Shown piece by piece: positions 1-10,694 of a DNA stretch of 64,000 nucleotides. The stretch's first letter is position 1, and the number at the start of each line of letters is the position of its first letter. Where the stretch lies: NCBI GenBank assembly GCA_963281255.1, contig OY725492.1:5025571-5089570 (forward strand), given 5' to 3'. Origin of the DNA: Aphrocallistes beatrix. Lineage: Eukaryota > Porifera > Hexactinellida > Sceptrulophora > Aphrocallistidae. The notes under the pieces were generated by a model. The model worked only from the letters and a program-made list of their open reading frames with translations. It was not told the origin of the DNA and ran no database searches. Both the position numbers and the translations under genes were made by a program.

Positions 1-98
1 TGGATCCGAAAATAGCACATAGACGCAATACAAAATTTAAGACAGCCCCTAGAACCCAAAAATTGCCCATAGATTTCGAATAGTTCGGCGCCCCTGCA

Positions 99-545
99 CA
101 TTATGAACCATAAACACAGTAGCTCTGTGAGAGTGAGCGTCTGAAAATTTTGTATATCTTATATCAGTGGTTCCCAACCTGGGGTCCATGGAGCCCTTAG
201 TGGTCCACAGGATTCGAAATTTTGTGTTACGGTTAATAGGAAGGGGTCCACAGAATATAGGGACATTTTTATAGGGGGTCCACTGCCCAAAAAGGTTGAA
301 AACCACATATGAATTTACAGCTGTTTTTTTTGTCTCCAATGAGCAATTATTTTAGCTTACTTCATTACCAAAATATAATCAATCAATGTTAGTATGTACA
401 TATTTACGGTATTTAAACATTGGTAATACTGTCTATTTCATTTTAAGGCAGGGCGAGGGGCAGCACTTTAAGAATTCGCCCCTAGCGCCTACTAGTGGTA
501 ATAGCTATTCGCCTGTACCCCACTATACATGAATTGTACATGTAC
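99..545. repeat. Segmental duplication, copy 1
   Basis: This block is repeated at 3902-5288, where two or three transposons have since been inserted. Shared landmarks are the run around GTAGCTCTGTGAGAG, the hAT-like element with its TCTTATAT target site, the GGGGCAGCACTTTAAGA stretch and the closing TACATGTAC. Copy 1 precedes the coiled-coil gene and copy 2 precedes the macro-domain gene. No coding frame with support was seen inside it. Confidence 0.8.
165..306. mobile_element. hAT-like MITE, older copy
   Basis: It begins CAGTGGTTCCCAACCTGGGG and ends in AGGTTGAAAACCAC. The left flank carries the target-site sequence TCTTATAT (157-164). The right end and right target-site copy are lost by a small deletion compared with the paralogous element at 4506-5023. 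The motif GGTCCAC recurs inside. It has no coding capacity. Confidence 0.8.
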
Positions 546-625
546 AAAAACTCTGCTAATAAATCTTGAATAACAAACAAACAAACAACTTAACATCTCT
601 TCCAAATACTTGGAACTTCTCTCAC

Positions 626-733
626 CTATCTTCATTTCTGAGTCAGGTTGTTCGTTGGTGGTGGAATGGAACTCTCGGGTTTCATCAGTAAGTGGAGCAT
701 TAAGAAGATCCACTTTGTCACCTTCGCTATCTC
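626..733 (-). other. Possible coding exon of unknown minus-strand gene
   Basis: A 108-nt open stretch on the minus strand lies between an AG acceptor (CAGCTAAG) and a GTGAGAG donor. It would encode an acidic, Thr-rich peptide containing LLNAPLTDETREF. No partner exon was found, so this is weak. It may be an exon of a gene that extends beyond the recognisable sequence, or a chance frame. Confidence 0.2.
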
Positions 734-915
734 CTTAGCTGATGTGGATTGTGAGATATGGCGCGCATTACTTGTTGACAGGCGCGTAATCTTACCTGAC
801 AGAACAAACATTAAATTATTTTGTTTACACAACAGTACAGTAACATTTTGATTTAAACTTATTGCTGTGTTACCAGAAGTATGCTCTCTATCTATGAGCT
901 TTCTAAAGTCTAATG

Positions 916-1015
916 CAGTGGTTCTAAGAGCTCCATGGACCCCTTAGTGGTCCACATAATAATATAGGAAAATTGCTATAGGGGGTCCACAGTCAGAAAT
1001 GGTTGAAAACCGCTT
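916..1015. mobile_element. Short hAT-like MITE
   Basis: It starts CAGTGGTTCTAAGAG and ends GGTTGAAAACCGCTT, with imperfect 8-bp target-site copies GTCTAATG (908-915) and GTCTAATC (1016-1023). It belongs to the same family as the elements at 165-306 and 4506-5023. It lies directly upstream of the coiled-coil gene, so the open frame that continues upstream of the ATG at 1138 runs into transposon sequence. Confidence 0.75.
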
Positions 1016-1137
1016 GTCTAATCTTTCTACAAGTGTATAAAAATAACAATGTCTATAAATATCGGATTGCAAATAGGCTTCTAGCCACTACTGACTATAC
1101 AAATAGGCAGGATACTATCGTTAAATATCTTACAGCA

Positions 1138-3723
1138 ATGTCTCATTATTCCATCAGACCTCAGCTACTACAGAACGCATCGGTATGCACTGTCTGTGGA
1201 GCGAACTACCCGACTGAGAATGAACGTGATCTGCACACGTGCAAAGACTCGCCAGTCCAACTACTTGAAGAACCTCAACGATCCAGACAAAGACCACCCA
1301 TATTGAAAGCGATTTCACACCCTGTAGACGGTCAGTACCATCCTAGACAGGATCAAGGACAGGGATACGGATACGGGTACCCTAAGACCCCTCCTCAACC
1401 CCTCTTCCAATCGGAACTGCAGCCTCCCAGTAGGCAAACCTTCTCCCTACGACCAGGACTCTCGGTACCCACACAGATGCAGTACACCCCTGTACGCCCT
1501 TGGGACCAACCGTCCCCATTAATAGGGTACGCCCCTCCTCATGTCCAGCAGGAGACAGGACACAGTGGCTACGATCTCGGCGGTCTCACTGACCTGGTTC
1601 CACAGGAAGAAGCCAGGGCAATGGGGCCACCGAGACCTCATTCGTTAGTTCCCAGTCATTTCTCGTCGCTGACAGGATTTTGGGAAGGAGAGGCGAGTCA
1701 ACAGAAAAACAGGCGGATTTCTGATCCACAAGAACGGGAGACACATTTCGGCCACAATGCACCACCAAATGAACCGGATATGTTACCTCTTGCAAAGGCT
1801 AACACTCCAACAACACCTCCAGCAGATAAAGCGAAAGTAATAATCATCTGGAAGAAAGAATTCCCAACTTTAGAGAAAGAAGTTGTGTACGCCGACAACA
1901 TTCAAGATCCTGTTAAATTAGCTTGGAGCGATTATAAGGAGCAATTCCAAGGCAACGCTACTTTCAGTCAAGGGATTCACACTGGGAGTATAATCTTTCC
2001 TACTAGCGGTGAAATGGAAGCAGTTCAGCCATTCGAAGTGAAGAAAAGAAGGATGGCGATATCGATGGTGACACTGAAACTTGTTGACGTAAAATCTCCG
2101 ATAGAATCAGATCCCTTAAAAATCTCAATGGCAAGTGCCATCCTTGAACCAACCAAGAATGAGAGCGAAGAAGCGAACCGAGAAAGTGTTTCTCCGACTG
2201 AGAAGGAAAAGAAAGGAATGGGGGAACAACTGGAACAGAACCAGGAATTGAGGGTTAAAGAAGAGAGGATCAGAAGGATGAAGGAAGAAATGGATTGTCT
2301 AAATAAAACAATTGACACAGTGAAAGAAGATAAACAAAGAGTGGAGAAAGAAATGGTGAAATTGGATGAACAGCTGATCCAGGTGATGACGGAGTTGAGC
2401 AGTCTTCGTACATATGGAAGCAGGGAAGAGCAGACACTTGAAAAGGAGAACCAAAGTTTGAAGAATGAGCTAGAATTATTTCGACACGAAGAACCGATGG
2501 ATGGAGACGAGTTACTAGCTGCAAAGGAACAAATTGACCAATTAAAATATTCCATTAATTTACTGGAAAATACTAAGCTACAAAACGACCGACTCAATGA
2601 GAAGATTCAAACATTCCAAACAGAATTAAAGGCATTCCAAGGCAAAGAAGAGGAATTGGAAAAGATAAAAAGAGAACAACAAGAATTAGTAAACACAAAT
2701 AAAGATCTCCATGCAGAACTTAATGCCTCGATTAGAGATAGAGAAGAGTTGGAAAAAAAGGCAAACGAATTGAAGACAGAAGTAATGGAGAAAGAAGAAA
2801 GAATGCAAAAAGAATCGGAAAACTACGAAAAAGAGAAACACTCACTAAGACAGGAGCAAGAAGAACTAACCAAAAACCTGTTAACGTTCGTGGATGAAAG
2901 AGACAAGCAAGTCAATGATTTAGTAAAATCAAAAATGTGCATTGAGTCAGACCTAAAACAAGCGAGGAACGAGCTGAAGGAGAATCCAGAAATTAAAGAA
3001 TCAAAAGAACAAGTAGAGCACTTAAAGAAAGATAATTCTGAGCTTAAAGACAATTACTCCAAAATTGAAAAAGAGAAACGAGATCTACAAGAGCAAGTGG
3101 ACGGACTTCACACCTTGGTAAACGGCCTAAAGGTTAGTACAACTAACTGGAAATTCAAACTCGAATATTCTGATAAAGAAAAGAAAAAAATGAAAACAGA
3201 AAATGCCAAGTTGGAGGAGGAATTGGCTAAATGGGAGAATCTGGAAAAAATGAATAAAGAAATAGAAACAACCAAGACTGAAGAGTTGGAGAAAGAGTTG
3301 GAGAGTGAAAGAGAGAGTTCAGCTATTCTCAAACTGCTGATTGAAAAACTGAATAAAGAAATAGAAACAACCAAGACTGGAGAGTTGGAGAAAGAGTTGG
3401 AGAGTGAAAGAGAGAGTTCAGCTATTCTCAAACTGCTGATTGAAAAACTGAATAAAGAAAATGAGACTGGAGTTGAGACAGTCATAAAGCTGAAGGAGGA
3501 ATTGGAACAAGCGAACCATTGTAAAAACAGTTTAGAATACAAATTAGAACAAATGTCTCAAGAAATATCAGCCAAATATTCAGAAATACGACAACTTCTT
3601 GACCCAACGAAAAATGTAAACAAACAGGCATTGGGTCCCACCTACAATAATGTCGAACCGGGGGAACTCACGACTTTATACTCGAAGTGCCAACTAGAAT
3701 CAGAAAAACACCAAAGTGACTAA
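1138..3723 (+). CDS. Long coiled-coil protein with N-terminal CxxC/HxC motif
   Basis: Single open exon of 861 residues. I chose ATG 1138 because the open frame further upstream has no earlier ATG and enters a MITE; a TATCTTACAG just before the ATG could be a splice acceptor, so a 5' exon is possible. Residues 17-35 hold a small putative zinc motif (C17, C20, H33, C35). Residues about 40-250 are rich in Pro, Gln, Gly and Tyr. A globular-looking segment at about 230-330 (IIIWKKEFPTLEKEVVY onward) is not recognised. From about 358 to 830 the protein is Lys/Glu/Leu-rich heptad coiled coil. A 33-residue unit is duplicated in tandem near the end. It resembles scaffold or autophagy-adaptor proteins only in architecture, so no specific function is claimed. 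Confidence 0.75.
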   Translation: MSHYSIRPQLLQNASVCTVCGANYPTENERDLHTCKDSPVQLLEEPQRSRQRPPILKAISHPVDGQYHPRQDQGQGYGYGYPKTPPQPLFQSELQPPSRQTFSLRPGLSVPTQMQYTPVRPWDQPSPLIGYAPPHVQQETGHSGYDLGGLTDLVPQEEARAMGPPRPHSLVPSHFSSLTGFWEGEASQQKNRRISDPQERETHFGHNAPPNEPDMLPLAKANTPTTPPADKAKVIIIWKKEFPTLEKEVVYADNIQDPVKLAWSDYKEQFQGNATFSQGIHTGSIIFPTSGEMEAVQPFEVKKRRMAISMVTLKLVDVKSPIESDPLKISMASAILEPTKNESEEANRESVSPTEKEKKGMGEQLEQNQELRVKEERIRRMKEEMDCLNKTIDTVKEDKQRVEKEMVKLDEQLIQVMTELSSLRTYGSREEQTLEKENQSLKNELELFRHEEPMDGDELLAAKEQIDQLKYSINLLENTKLQNDRLNEKIQTFQTELKAFQGKEEELEKIKREQQELVNTNKDLHAELNASIRDREELEKKANELKTEVMEKEERMQKESENYEKEKHSLRQEQEELTKNLLTFVDERDKQVNDLVKSKMCIESDLKQARNELKENPEIKESKEQVEHLKKDNSELKDNYSKIEKEKRDLQEQVDGLHTLVNGLKVSTTNWKFKLEYSDKEKKKMKTENAKLEEELAKWENLEKMNKEIETTKTEELEKELESERESSAILKLLIEKLNKEIETTKTGELEKELESERESSAILKLLIEKLNKENETGVETVIKLKEELEQANHCKNSLEYKLEQMSQEISAKYSEIRQLLDPTKNVNKQALGPTYNNVEPGELTTLYSKCQLESEKHQSD
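3251..3448 (+). repeat. 99-bp tandem duplication inside coiled-coil gene
   Basis: Two adjacent 99-bp units (3251-3349 and 3350-3448) are almost identical, and a third unit starts and stops after 10-15 bases. Each encodes 33 residues containing KELESERESSAILKLL, so the reading frame and roughly the heptad register are kept. The near identity points to a recent event. Confidence 0.9.
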
Positions 3724-3938
3724 ATGCGTGGGAGCGAGTAAATGAAGCAGTGGAGTTAGTGATGGGACATACCATGGATGGTTTGCACCTTTTGGAGATG
3801 TCTAGTATGTCCCAGTAATGTAGAGTTTTAGAGTTACGCATTGGACCAGTATCTATTCTTGAAGCTTGTAAATATATTCCATTGTAATGATACAAATAAG
3901 TATACACATTATGATCCATAGACACACAGTTTATTTAA

Positions 3939-4457
3939 CATACTTACCAACCCTCCAGGGATCCCTGGATTATCTAGGGAAATGACTTATGATCCAGAGA
4001 TCCAGGGATTTAATGAAAAATCCAGGGATTTTGAGCTTTTAACTAGCTTATAATAATTTTTATTATTGTAATATAGTTTATAGAATTTATTGAGTAATTT
4101 TAGGTTCCTCATTATTTAGGATTATTTAGTTCCTCATTATTTAGCAAGTCTTCAGGAATCCAGGAAAATTTCCTGTATCACGAATTTGGAAAAATGTTTT
4201 AGAATTTTAATCAAGTGTGATTATTTAACGCGTTAGTTGACATTATATACGATGTACCTTTCCCTAAATCACTTACTTGTCCATTTCGAAATCTTTAATT
4301 ACATATATTCGGCCTTGATTTAAAATCCAGGGATCGCGAATTTCGAAATTTAAGTCTATTGATTAATGGTAATTTAGTAATTAAAATTAAAAATATAATA
4401 ACATCCAGGGATTCACTCCTAAAATCCAGGGAAATTTTCAAAAGGTTGGTAAGTATG
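3939..4457. mobile_element. MITE with 14-bp TIRs and repeated ATCCAGGGA motif
   Basis: The terminal repeats CATACTTACCAACC and GGTTGGTAAGTATG are perfect inverted copies. The word ATCCAGGGA or its complement recurs many times inside. Compared with the duplicated block at 99-545, which lacks it, the insertion point is at the ACAG of ACACAGTAGCTCTG, and ACAG flanks both sides with a few extra bases on the left. Non-coding. Its superfamily is unclear; the ends resemble the element at 6155-6367. Confidence 0.75.
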
Positions 4458-4505
4458 ACAGTAGCTCTGTGAGAGCGAGCGTCTGAAATTTTGTATATCT
4501 TATAT

Positions 4506-5023
4506 CAGTGGTTCCCAACCTGGGGTCCATGGACCACTTAGTGGTCCACAGCAGGCTTGGACCGGGTCAAGATTTCCTGACCCGGTGACCCGGTTTGGTT
4601 ATTTGACCCGGTTTTCCAGGAAACATTAGTTTTCTATATTCATGCGATTTGATATCGCATGAATATAGAAATTTAATGTTATTTCGATATATGATATTTA
4701 CTATATTTAAGTGAACAAGTTTCAGTAGAAATACTAGTGATTCATGAAAATGAAACGCCTAACTAATATTGACTGAATATTTATGACTTTACAAACCGAT
4801 AAAATCTAATTATCTATAAGGATATAAACCGGGTCAAGTCGAAATCAGTAACCTGGTTCTGACCCGGAAATTTATTGAAAATAGTGACCCGGTCTATTCG
4901 TGACCCAGTCCAAGCCTGGTCCACAGGATTCGAAATTTTGTGTTATGGTTAATAGGAAGGGGTTCACAGAATACAGTGAAATTTTTATAGGGGTCCACTA
5001 CCCAAAAAGGTTGAAAACCACTG
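4506..5023. mobile_element. hAT-like MITE with perfect 8-bp target site
   Basis: It is flanked by TCTTATAT at 4498-4505 and 5024-5031. The ends are CAGTGGTTCCCAACC and GGTTGAAAACCACTG. It is the paralogue of 165-306, inserted before the segmental duplication. It is split by the nested element at 4552-4918. Confidence 0.9.
4552..4918. mobile_element. Nested hAT-like MITE rich in GACCCGG
   Basis: It is inserted in the preceding MITE and flanked by GTCCACAG on both sides (4544-4551 and 4919-4926). The terminal repeats CAGGCTTGGAC and GTCCAAGCCTG are perfect. GACCCGG or CCGGGTC occurs about eight times, clustered toward both ends, as expected for subterminal transposase-binding repeats. The single-copy state of the target in 165-306 proves the insertion. 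Confidence 0.92.
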
Positions 5024-5329
5024 TCTTATATGTTCACATATGGATTTACTATCATTTTTTTGTCTCCAATAACCAATTATTTAGCTTGATTCATTACCTT
5101 AAAAATATAATCAATCAATTTTGATATGTAGATATTTACAGTTTTTAACATATTGATAATACTGTATATTTCACTTTATGGCAGGGAGAGGGGCAGCACT
5201 TTAAGAGTTCACTCCTAGCACCGACTAGTAGTAGTAGCTATTTGTCTGTACCCCATTGTACATGAAGGATTAATTCCTACATGTACAGCTAGGTCTGAAC
5301 TTTTAATATTTTCTAATTTGCTAGACCTA

Positions 5330-6043
5330 ATGGCTGATTCCAGTCCGACAGAACTCAAGATCCACTTCAGATCTTCAAGTGACAAGTTAATTAAGACTTT
5401 GAAGAAAGTGTTTTCAGCTGATCCCTACCCGCGACACCTCTCTGCCACTCAGGGCGACACATTTCTAGACGCGCCATCAGCTGACCTCCTGGTGCTCCCA
5501 ACCAACAGTTTCGGGTTCTTAACAGGAGCAGCTGGCACTCAGTGCGCGGGCTATTTTGGCGCTCAATTACAGGAGCGCTTGCAAGAGGTGATACGGGAAC
5601 ACTTCACAGGGGAGATGCTGATTGGCCAGTGCGCCATAATCCCCGCCTACCCGCCAGAAACTGAGCTCAGTTCTCTCAAGCTGGATTCTAAAAATAACCA
5701 GGGACAGCCAATCAGATACGTGGCAGCTGTTTCTAACGTACGGGTACCTGATGACGCATCTGATACCCGCGCTGTTTTCCTCGCATTCCGAGGTGTCATT
5801 CTCGCTGTTAGGAAGCATAACAGCAAGTGTGAGAAAGGTGTGAAGTCCTTAGTTCCAATTGGAACTGTCATCTGTCCAGATTTGAAACCGGAGAAGAGTG
5901 TGATGTCAGCTGATTTGTGCGTAGAGCAACTCAAAATCGCTTTCGACGCCTATTTTCTGAAAATTGTTCCGATTTTAACTCAACCAGAGCATTTGGGAGA
6001 ATGCTGGTCACACGAGGATAGAATGATAACAGAAAAAAAGTAG
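5330..6043 (+). CDS. Macro-domain protein, intronless
   Basis: A 237-residue single-exon protein; ATG 5330 (CTAATGG context) starts it. The pattern ATQGDTFLDAPSADLLVLPTN followed by SFGFLTGAAG, then LQERLQEVI, the GQC strand and a VRVP segment, fits a macro (ADP-ribose-binding) domain that fills almost the whole chain. The PTNSFGFLTGAAG loop corresponds to the ligand-binding loop that usually reads PAN-S-G in this fold. Likely activity is binding or hydrolysis of ADP-ribose derivatives in cytosol or nucleus; catalysis cannot be inferred. The form with SFG in this loop is also common in bacterial and phage macro proteins. Downstream lies the oligopeptidase gene on the same strand. Confidence 0.85.
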   Translation: MADSSPTELKIHFRSSSDKLIKTLKKVFSADPYPRHLSATQGDTFLDAPSADLLVLPTNSFGFLTGAAGTQCAGYFGAQLQERLQEVIREHFTGEMLIGQCAIIPAYPPETELSSLKLDSKNNQGQPIRYVAAVSNVRVPDDASDTRAVFLAFRGVILAVRKHNSKCEKGVKSLVPIGTVICPDLKPEKSVMSADLCVEQLKIAFDAYFLKIVPILTQPEHLGECWSHEDRMITEKK

Positions 6044-6142
6044 CTATTTTTAACTGTCCGATGTATTTATTCTTAGATTTGTTCAGTTTAGTTCCATCTT
6101 CATTTATCTTATTAGTATATTCCTTGATTGAGTCCTGACCAA

Positions 6143-6563
6143 GGGTTTATCTAGCATACTTCCCAACTGTCCCGTTTTTGGCGGGACGTCCCGCTTTTTT
6201 CACTCTTCTATTGAGCTAATTTTTTCGAGTGTCCCGCTTTTACATGAAATTTCCCCATTATGTCCCGCTTTTTACTCATTTATGATACTTTTCTATTGCG
6301 TCCCGCCATGTCCCGCGAAATTCAACACTGCGTCCCGTTTTTATCATGGCTCAGGTTAGCATGTATGATCTAGGTGCTCAGCCAGCACTTATAGGTGCCA
6401 GTCTGGTATCATCTGAGGAGCTTAGGTGCTTGCAGTGTGATTCGATTTTGGTGCTGAGTTGCTACCACCCATGGTATTACAAGATGAACCCCTGTTTGGG
6501 TACCATATAACTATCATAACCTTCAAAAAAGTGCCGAACTGGGAAATCCTAGATAAACCCATG
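6143..6563. mobile_element. Dispersed element, copy 1, interrupted
   Basis: The ends GGTTTATCTAG and CTAGATAAACC are inverted repeats. The body (TAGGTGCTCAGCC to AAAAAAGTGCCGAAC) recurs at 25230-25436. Copy 1 is broken by the inner element at 6155-6367, while copy 2 is uninterrupted and shows the empty site. Confidence 0.75.
6155..6367. mobile_element. MITE saturated with TCCCG, nested
   Basis: It begins CATACTTCCCAACTGTCCCG and ends GGTTAGCATGTATG, flanked by ATCTAG on both sides (6149-6154 and 6368-6373). TCCCG or CGGGA occurs about ten times in 213 bp. The paralogous element at 25230 lacks it. Its left end resembles that of 3939-4457 (CATACTTACCAACC), so the two are probably related families. 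Confidence 0.75.
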
Positions 6564-6608
6564 CTCCTGACCAATCATTTCCATCTTATTTATAACTCTA
6601 GCTGATAG

Positions 6609-9600
6609 ATGGAGGAAGGCAAACTGAATTGGAACTTGAGTGAGGCAGATTTGCATGCACTCTCTGAGCTGTACATGAAGGAGAAGAGAAGTGTCTATGA
6701 CAAGATTGCTCTTGTGGGAGCGGAGCATGTCCGTTATAGTAACACACTAGGTGAGATTGTAGATTGTAATCTGGAACCTGTCTCTAGCAGACATGCAAAC
6801 TATCCCGATTTATACTGAAACCAGGGATTTTAAGTCAATTTGTGTGTCCACCAATCACATTTTATATATATGTTACTGTTAAAACGTCAAATCAGTTATT
6901 ATGTAAAATACCTGAAAATTTCAGTTTTTATGCATAATAACTGATGGAGAGAATGCTTGGAATTTCCAGGTATTATACATAATAACTGATTTGACTGTCA
7001 CAAACATATAACATATAAGAATGGGAAATCTTAATAATTTGTTTCAGTATACGAAAGGACATTCCAGAATTTAGTTATTAACGAATAAAATTTAAAAGAT
7101 GATCAACATCTAAGGTGCTTCTGTTAAAAATTATGTTCTAAACGAAATGTTTACACCTCTGCAAAAAAATTCAAAACAATTTTTCACTGTATTTCCAGTA
7201 TAATTATAGATCTGGGAGAGTGGTTCGTTGGTTGATACTATAATACACTGACCAATCAAAACTGGATTTTAATTCTGAGTTCTATTTTAGGAACTCTGGA
7301 GGCATTCGACAGAGAGTGGACCTGTCTAGTCAACACACTGACTCTCTACCAACACATCAGCACTGATTCTAAATTAAGAAAAGTCAGCTGTGAGGTGGAT
7401 AAAAGCATCAGCAATTTCGAGATTGAAATGTCGATGCGTGTGGATGTGTTTAAAGTGGTGTTGGGCTTACTGGCACAGGTGGAGGAGTTGGGCTATGAAG
7501 AGAAGAGATGGTTGGATAAATTCGTCCTGAAAGGGAAGAAGAACGGCCTAGAGATGGAAGAGGAGAAAAGGAATGTGATAGAGAAATTGAAGCAAGAAAT
7601 CTCAGATTTGTGCATTGAATTTCAGAAAAATCTAAATGAAGATAACACAAAGCTAAGATTCAATCCTGATCAGCTTGCCGGTTAGTTCATGTTTCTACGT
7701 ATATAGGCGCCAAGTTTTGGGAAATAAAATAAAACCTGGGGGGCCAAGAGGGAGCGACGGTAAGGGGGGTCTGGGAAAATTTTTTAAATCTTAGATGCTC
7801 AAATATCGATATACAGCTATTGTTGTTACCTAGGGAAAATAAAATCTCGGACTATAGTGGGAGAAAAATGTAATTGGGATATATATATTTAGACTCAATT
7901 AACATAATTTTGGGGTTTAGTTGTAACCTATAAGTTTGTGTGGAGTCCTGCCATACCACAGCTTCCTCCACTGTTCCACTGCCCGGCACCACGGCCCCCA
8001 CAGGTACCCACACTTGGCGCCTATGTCTACTTATATATATATCCATAACCACGGATACGTTTCTGAGTTAATGGAATGTGAACTATTCTTATCACTACAC
8101 AGGAACTACTCAATCATTCCAGGACTCTCTGGACAAGACAGAGACTGGGGAATTGGAACTGACACTAGCTTACCCGCACTATTTCCCCGCCATGGAGACC
8201 TGCACCATCCCCGAGACCAGAAAGCAGATTCAGAGCGCATTCAACTCCAGATGCAAGGAGGAGAACTCTCAGATTCTACTCAAGGTTAACACCCGTAATT
8301 TAGAAGTAGAATCTAACCGTTAACTACGAACGCACTTCTAATTGGGTATTGTATAAATAGAAAATTAACCCGCGGTTGGCTAGGAATGTTGAAAGTGAAA
8401 ATGAAAGTACATTGAAAGTGAACTGAAAGTGAAAATGAAAGTGGGGTTTTCTCTATTTATACTTTTGAGACCTAGCCAGGCGAGGTTTACTCAAAATACT
8501 CCCTCTCGCTTTCCCCACTTCTCATTCACATCATCAAATGCCTACATTCCCGCTCCGATCACTCGATTCCATTCTCAAAATGCCACACTCTACCCATAAT
8601 TATTAAGTATTGCATAAGACGGATCTATTTTAAGATTCCAGGTCTAAATTAAGCTTATTTTCATAGAATTTCGCAATAATTTGGATTAAAAAAGTGGCCA
8701 AAGTGATTTGTCATAGTCCTACACTTCAGTCTCCTGATCAGATACTTTGATGCCGTAATAAACTTAGTTCTAATTTTAGAATTGTCTGGTAGTTGGGACA
8801 GGAAATTCCTAAAATAAACAAATATTTTTTTAGCTGGATAGCCAATGAAGTTAATTGTACGTTAGTGAATTAAAAATAGACAAGAGTGAGCTAGAAATTC
8901 TATAATTAGCTCTAACCTGTGTTGGATTATATTTAGTTACTCTAAAAATAGGTTCTCTCTCTGCGTCATCAGCAGAGTTCTATTCTGGGCTACAAGACAT
9001 TCTCTGACTACACACTGGCCGGAGTGACAATGGCTGCCACCTCCCAGCAAGTGAAGGAATTCCTGGACGAGATGAAGGTCAAGATGAAGCAGTTGGGAGA
9101 GGAAGATTTAGCGGCACTTTTGGAACTGAAACTGGATGACGTATCTAAAAATATCTCGGCTGTTGAAGGAGATAAAAATAGAATCATGATGTACGATTAC
9201 AGGTACTACATGAAAAGGCGCCAAAAATTGGATTTCGGTATTGACCACGAAGAATACCGTGCATACTTTCCTGTAACCAAGGTAACAGAAGCTGTCTGCG
9301 GAATTTACCAAGAATTGTTAGGACTGAAATTCACACCTGACCAATCAACGGGCGTGTGGCATAAAGATGTCACGCGCCACTTGGTGCATGACTCTGCCAG
9401 TGGAGAGTTGCTAGGGAGTTTCTTCCTGGATCTGTTCCCGCGTGAAGGCAAGTACGGCCATGCTTGCTGTATCGGGATTCAACCCTCTTGCTATTCCGAC
9501 GCCTACACCCAGCCAGCTGTGGCAGTGATGCTAGCTAACTTCACCAAGGCGCAAGGGGACACGCCTGGCCTCTTAACACACGACGAAGTGGAGACCTTCT

Positions 9601-10223
9601 TCCACGAGTTCGGGCATGTAATGCATCAGTTATGCACGCATACCGAACTCTGTTACTTCTCTGGGACGCGGGTTGAGCGGGATTTCGTGGAAACCCCGTC
9701 TCAGATGCTAGAGAACTGGTGCTGGACACAGGATGGGCTCAAGAGGCTCAGTAACCATGTGGCCACGGGAGAACCACTTCCAGATCAGCTGATTAGCAAC
9801 CTGGTTAAGACGAGGTATGTCAACGACGGCCTCACCACATTGCGACAGGTTTCCCTAGCAACGCTAGACTTTGTACTACACACAGACACGACAGTAGATC
9901 TCAGTGTGTATGACGTCATCATGAAAGACATTCTTGGCATTCCGCCGTTGTCAGGCACGTGCATGCCTGCCACTTTCGCCCACTTGACAGGTGGCTATGA
10001 CTCGAAATATTACGGTTACCTCTGGAGTGAGGTATTTGCAGCGGACATGTTCACGAGTAAGTTTGAGAAAGAAGGGATTTTTAATCCTAGCATTGGAATG
10101 GAGTATAGGAAGCACATTCTCCAACCGGGTGGTACCTTAGATGCAAAGGAGATGCTTAGGAATTTCCTTGGGCGTGAGCCTAATACTGATGCTTTCTTCA
10201 GAGCGAAAGGCTTGGAGGTGTGA
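6609..10223 (+). CDS. M3 metallopeptidase, thimet oligopeptidase/neurolysin type
   Basis: Four exons that I joined by GT-AG signals and frame: 6609-6750, 7291-7680, 8103-8284 and 8952-10223, giving about 661 residues, close to animal thimet oligopeptidase length (about 690). Exon 1 has NLSEADL and YSNTL. Exon 2 carries the FEIEMSMR segment typical of the family. Exon 4 holds the zinc site HEFGH (His456-His460 with Glu457 catalytic) in the context FFHEFGHVMHQL, followed by the ETPSQMLENW segment expected to give the third zinc ligand. It cleaves short oligopeptides, usually in the cytosol; there is no signal peptide. Introns are 540, 422 and 667 bp; intron 3 contains a TTAA-type MITE. A copy of the last part of exon 4 plus 3' UTR lies at 18612-18862. 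Confidence 0.92.
8365..8488. mobile_element. TTAA-type (piggyBac-like) MITE, copy 1, in intron 3
   Basis: It starts TTAACCCGCGGTTGGCTAGG and ends in CCTAGCCAGGCGAGG. Inside are repeats of GAAAGTGAA. A near-identical copy at 54018-54147 has a proven empty site, so the boundaries come from there. It lies within an intron of the oligopeptidase gene. Confidence 0.75.
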
Positions 10224-10498
10224 AGTGGTTTCTATTTAGAATAGGTGTGAATTTGAATTTAATCACAGTTAGAAGTTCTTGTTTGATTGAGACAGATTTT
10301 ATGAACTCAAGTCGATACTATTCATATTTTTTCATATGACGAGTAATTGTTTTTGATTATTATTAGGCAAGTTTCATCATTCTGTTGACCCGAAGTAATG
10401 TCACTACAACTTGGGTACTGTGGTTTTGGGCTGTCGGACTCTAGTTTGAGCCATTAAAATTATAGAATCTACTTAACAGCATAATAGACACGTAAATA

Positions 10499-10671
10499 CA
10501 GTAGAACTCGGTTAGTACGTATCCCTCCGGGAAGCGGAAAAAAGTACGTACTATCCGTAAGTACGAACTAACCGAGTTGGTATTACATAGGAAGCTATAT
10601 AATAAATGAATTCTGGTTCAGAGAAATGAGTACGTACTAAGCCGAAGTACGTTGTATCCGGAGTTCTACTG
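10499..10671. mobile_element. Tc1/mariner-like MITE (CAGTAGAACTCGG family)
   Basis: It is flanked by TA, with the termini CAGTAGAACTCGGTTAGTAC and GGAGTTCTACTG. AGTACGTA-type words recur inside. A related copy is at 17409-17599. Non-coding, in the 3' flank of the oligopeptidase gene. Confidence 0.85.
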
Positions 10672-10694
10672 TATTTAACCTCAAATATGGAATA

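Larger units (their letters stand above)
3902..5288. repeat. Segmental duplication, copy 2, expanded by insertions
   Basis: Counterpart of 99-545. The extra length is explained by the inserted element at 3939-4457 and by the nested element at 4552-4918. The end of this copy (about 5288) lies 40 bp upstream of the macro-domain start codon, so it probably supplies that gene's promoter region. Confidence 0.8.

Noticed and set aside
1003..1137. Upstream extension of the coiled-coil frame
   Set aside because: It has no ATG and its first codons lie in the MITE at 916-1015; ATG 1138 is the first usable start.
2025..2597. Long minus-strand open frame (190 codons) opposite the coiled-coil gene
   Set aside because: It is the antisense shadow of the Lys/Glu-rich coiled coil (Ser/Phe/Leu-rich translation), with no independent support.
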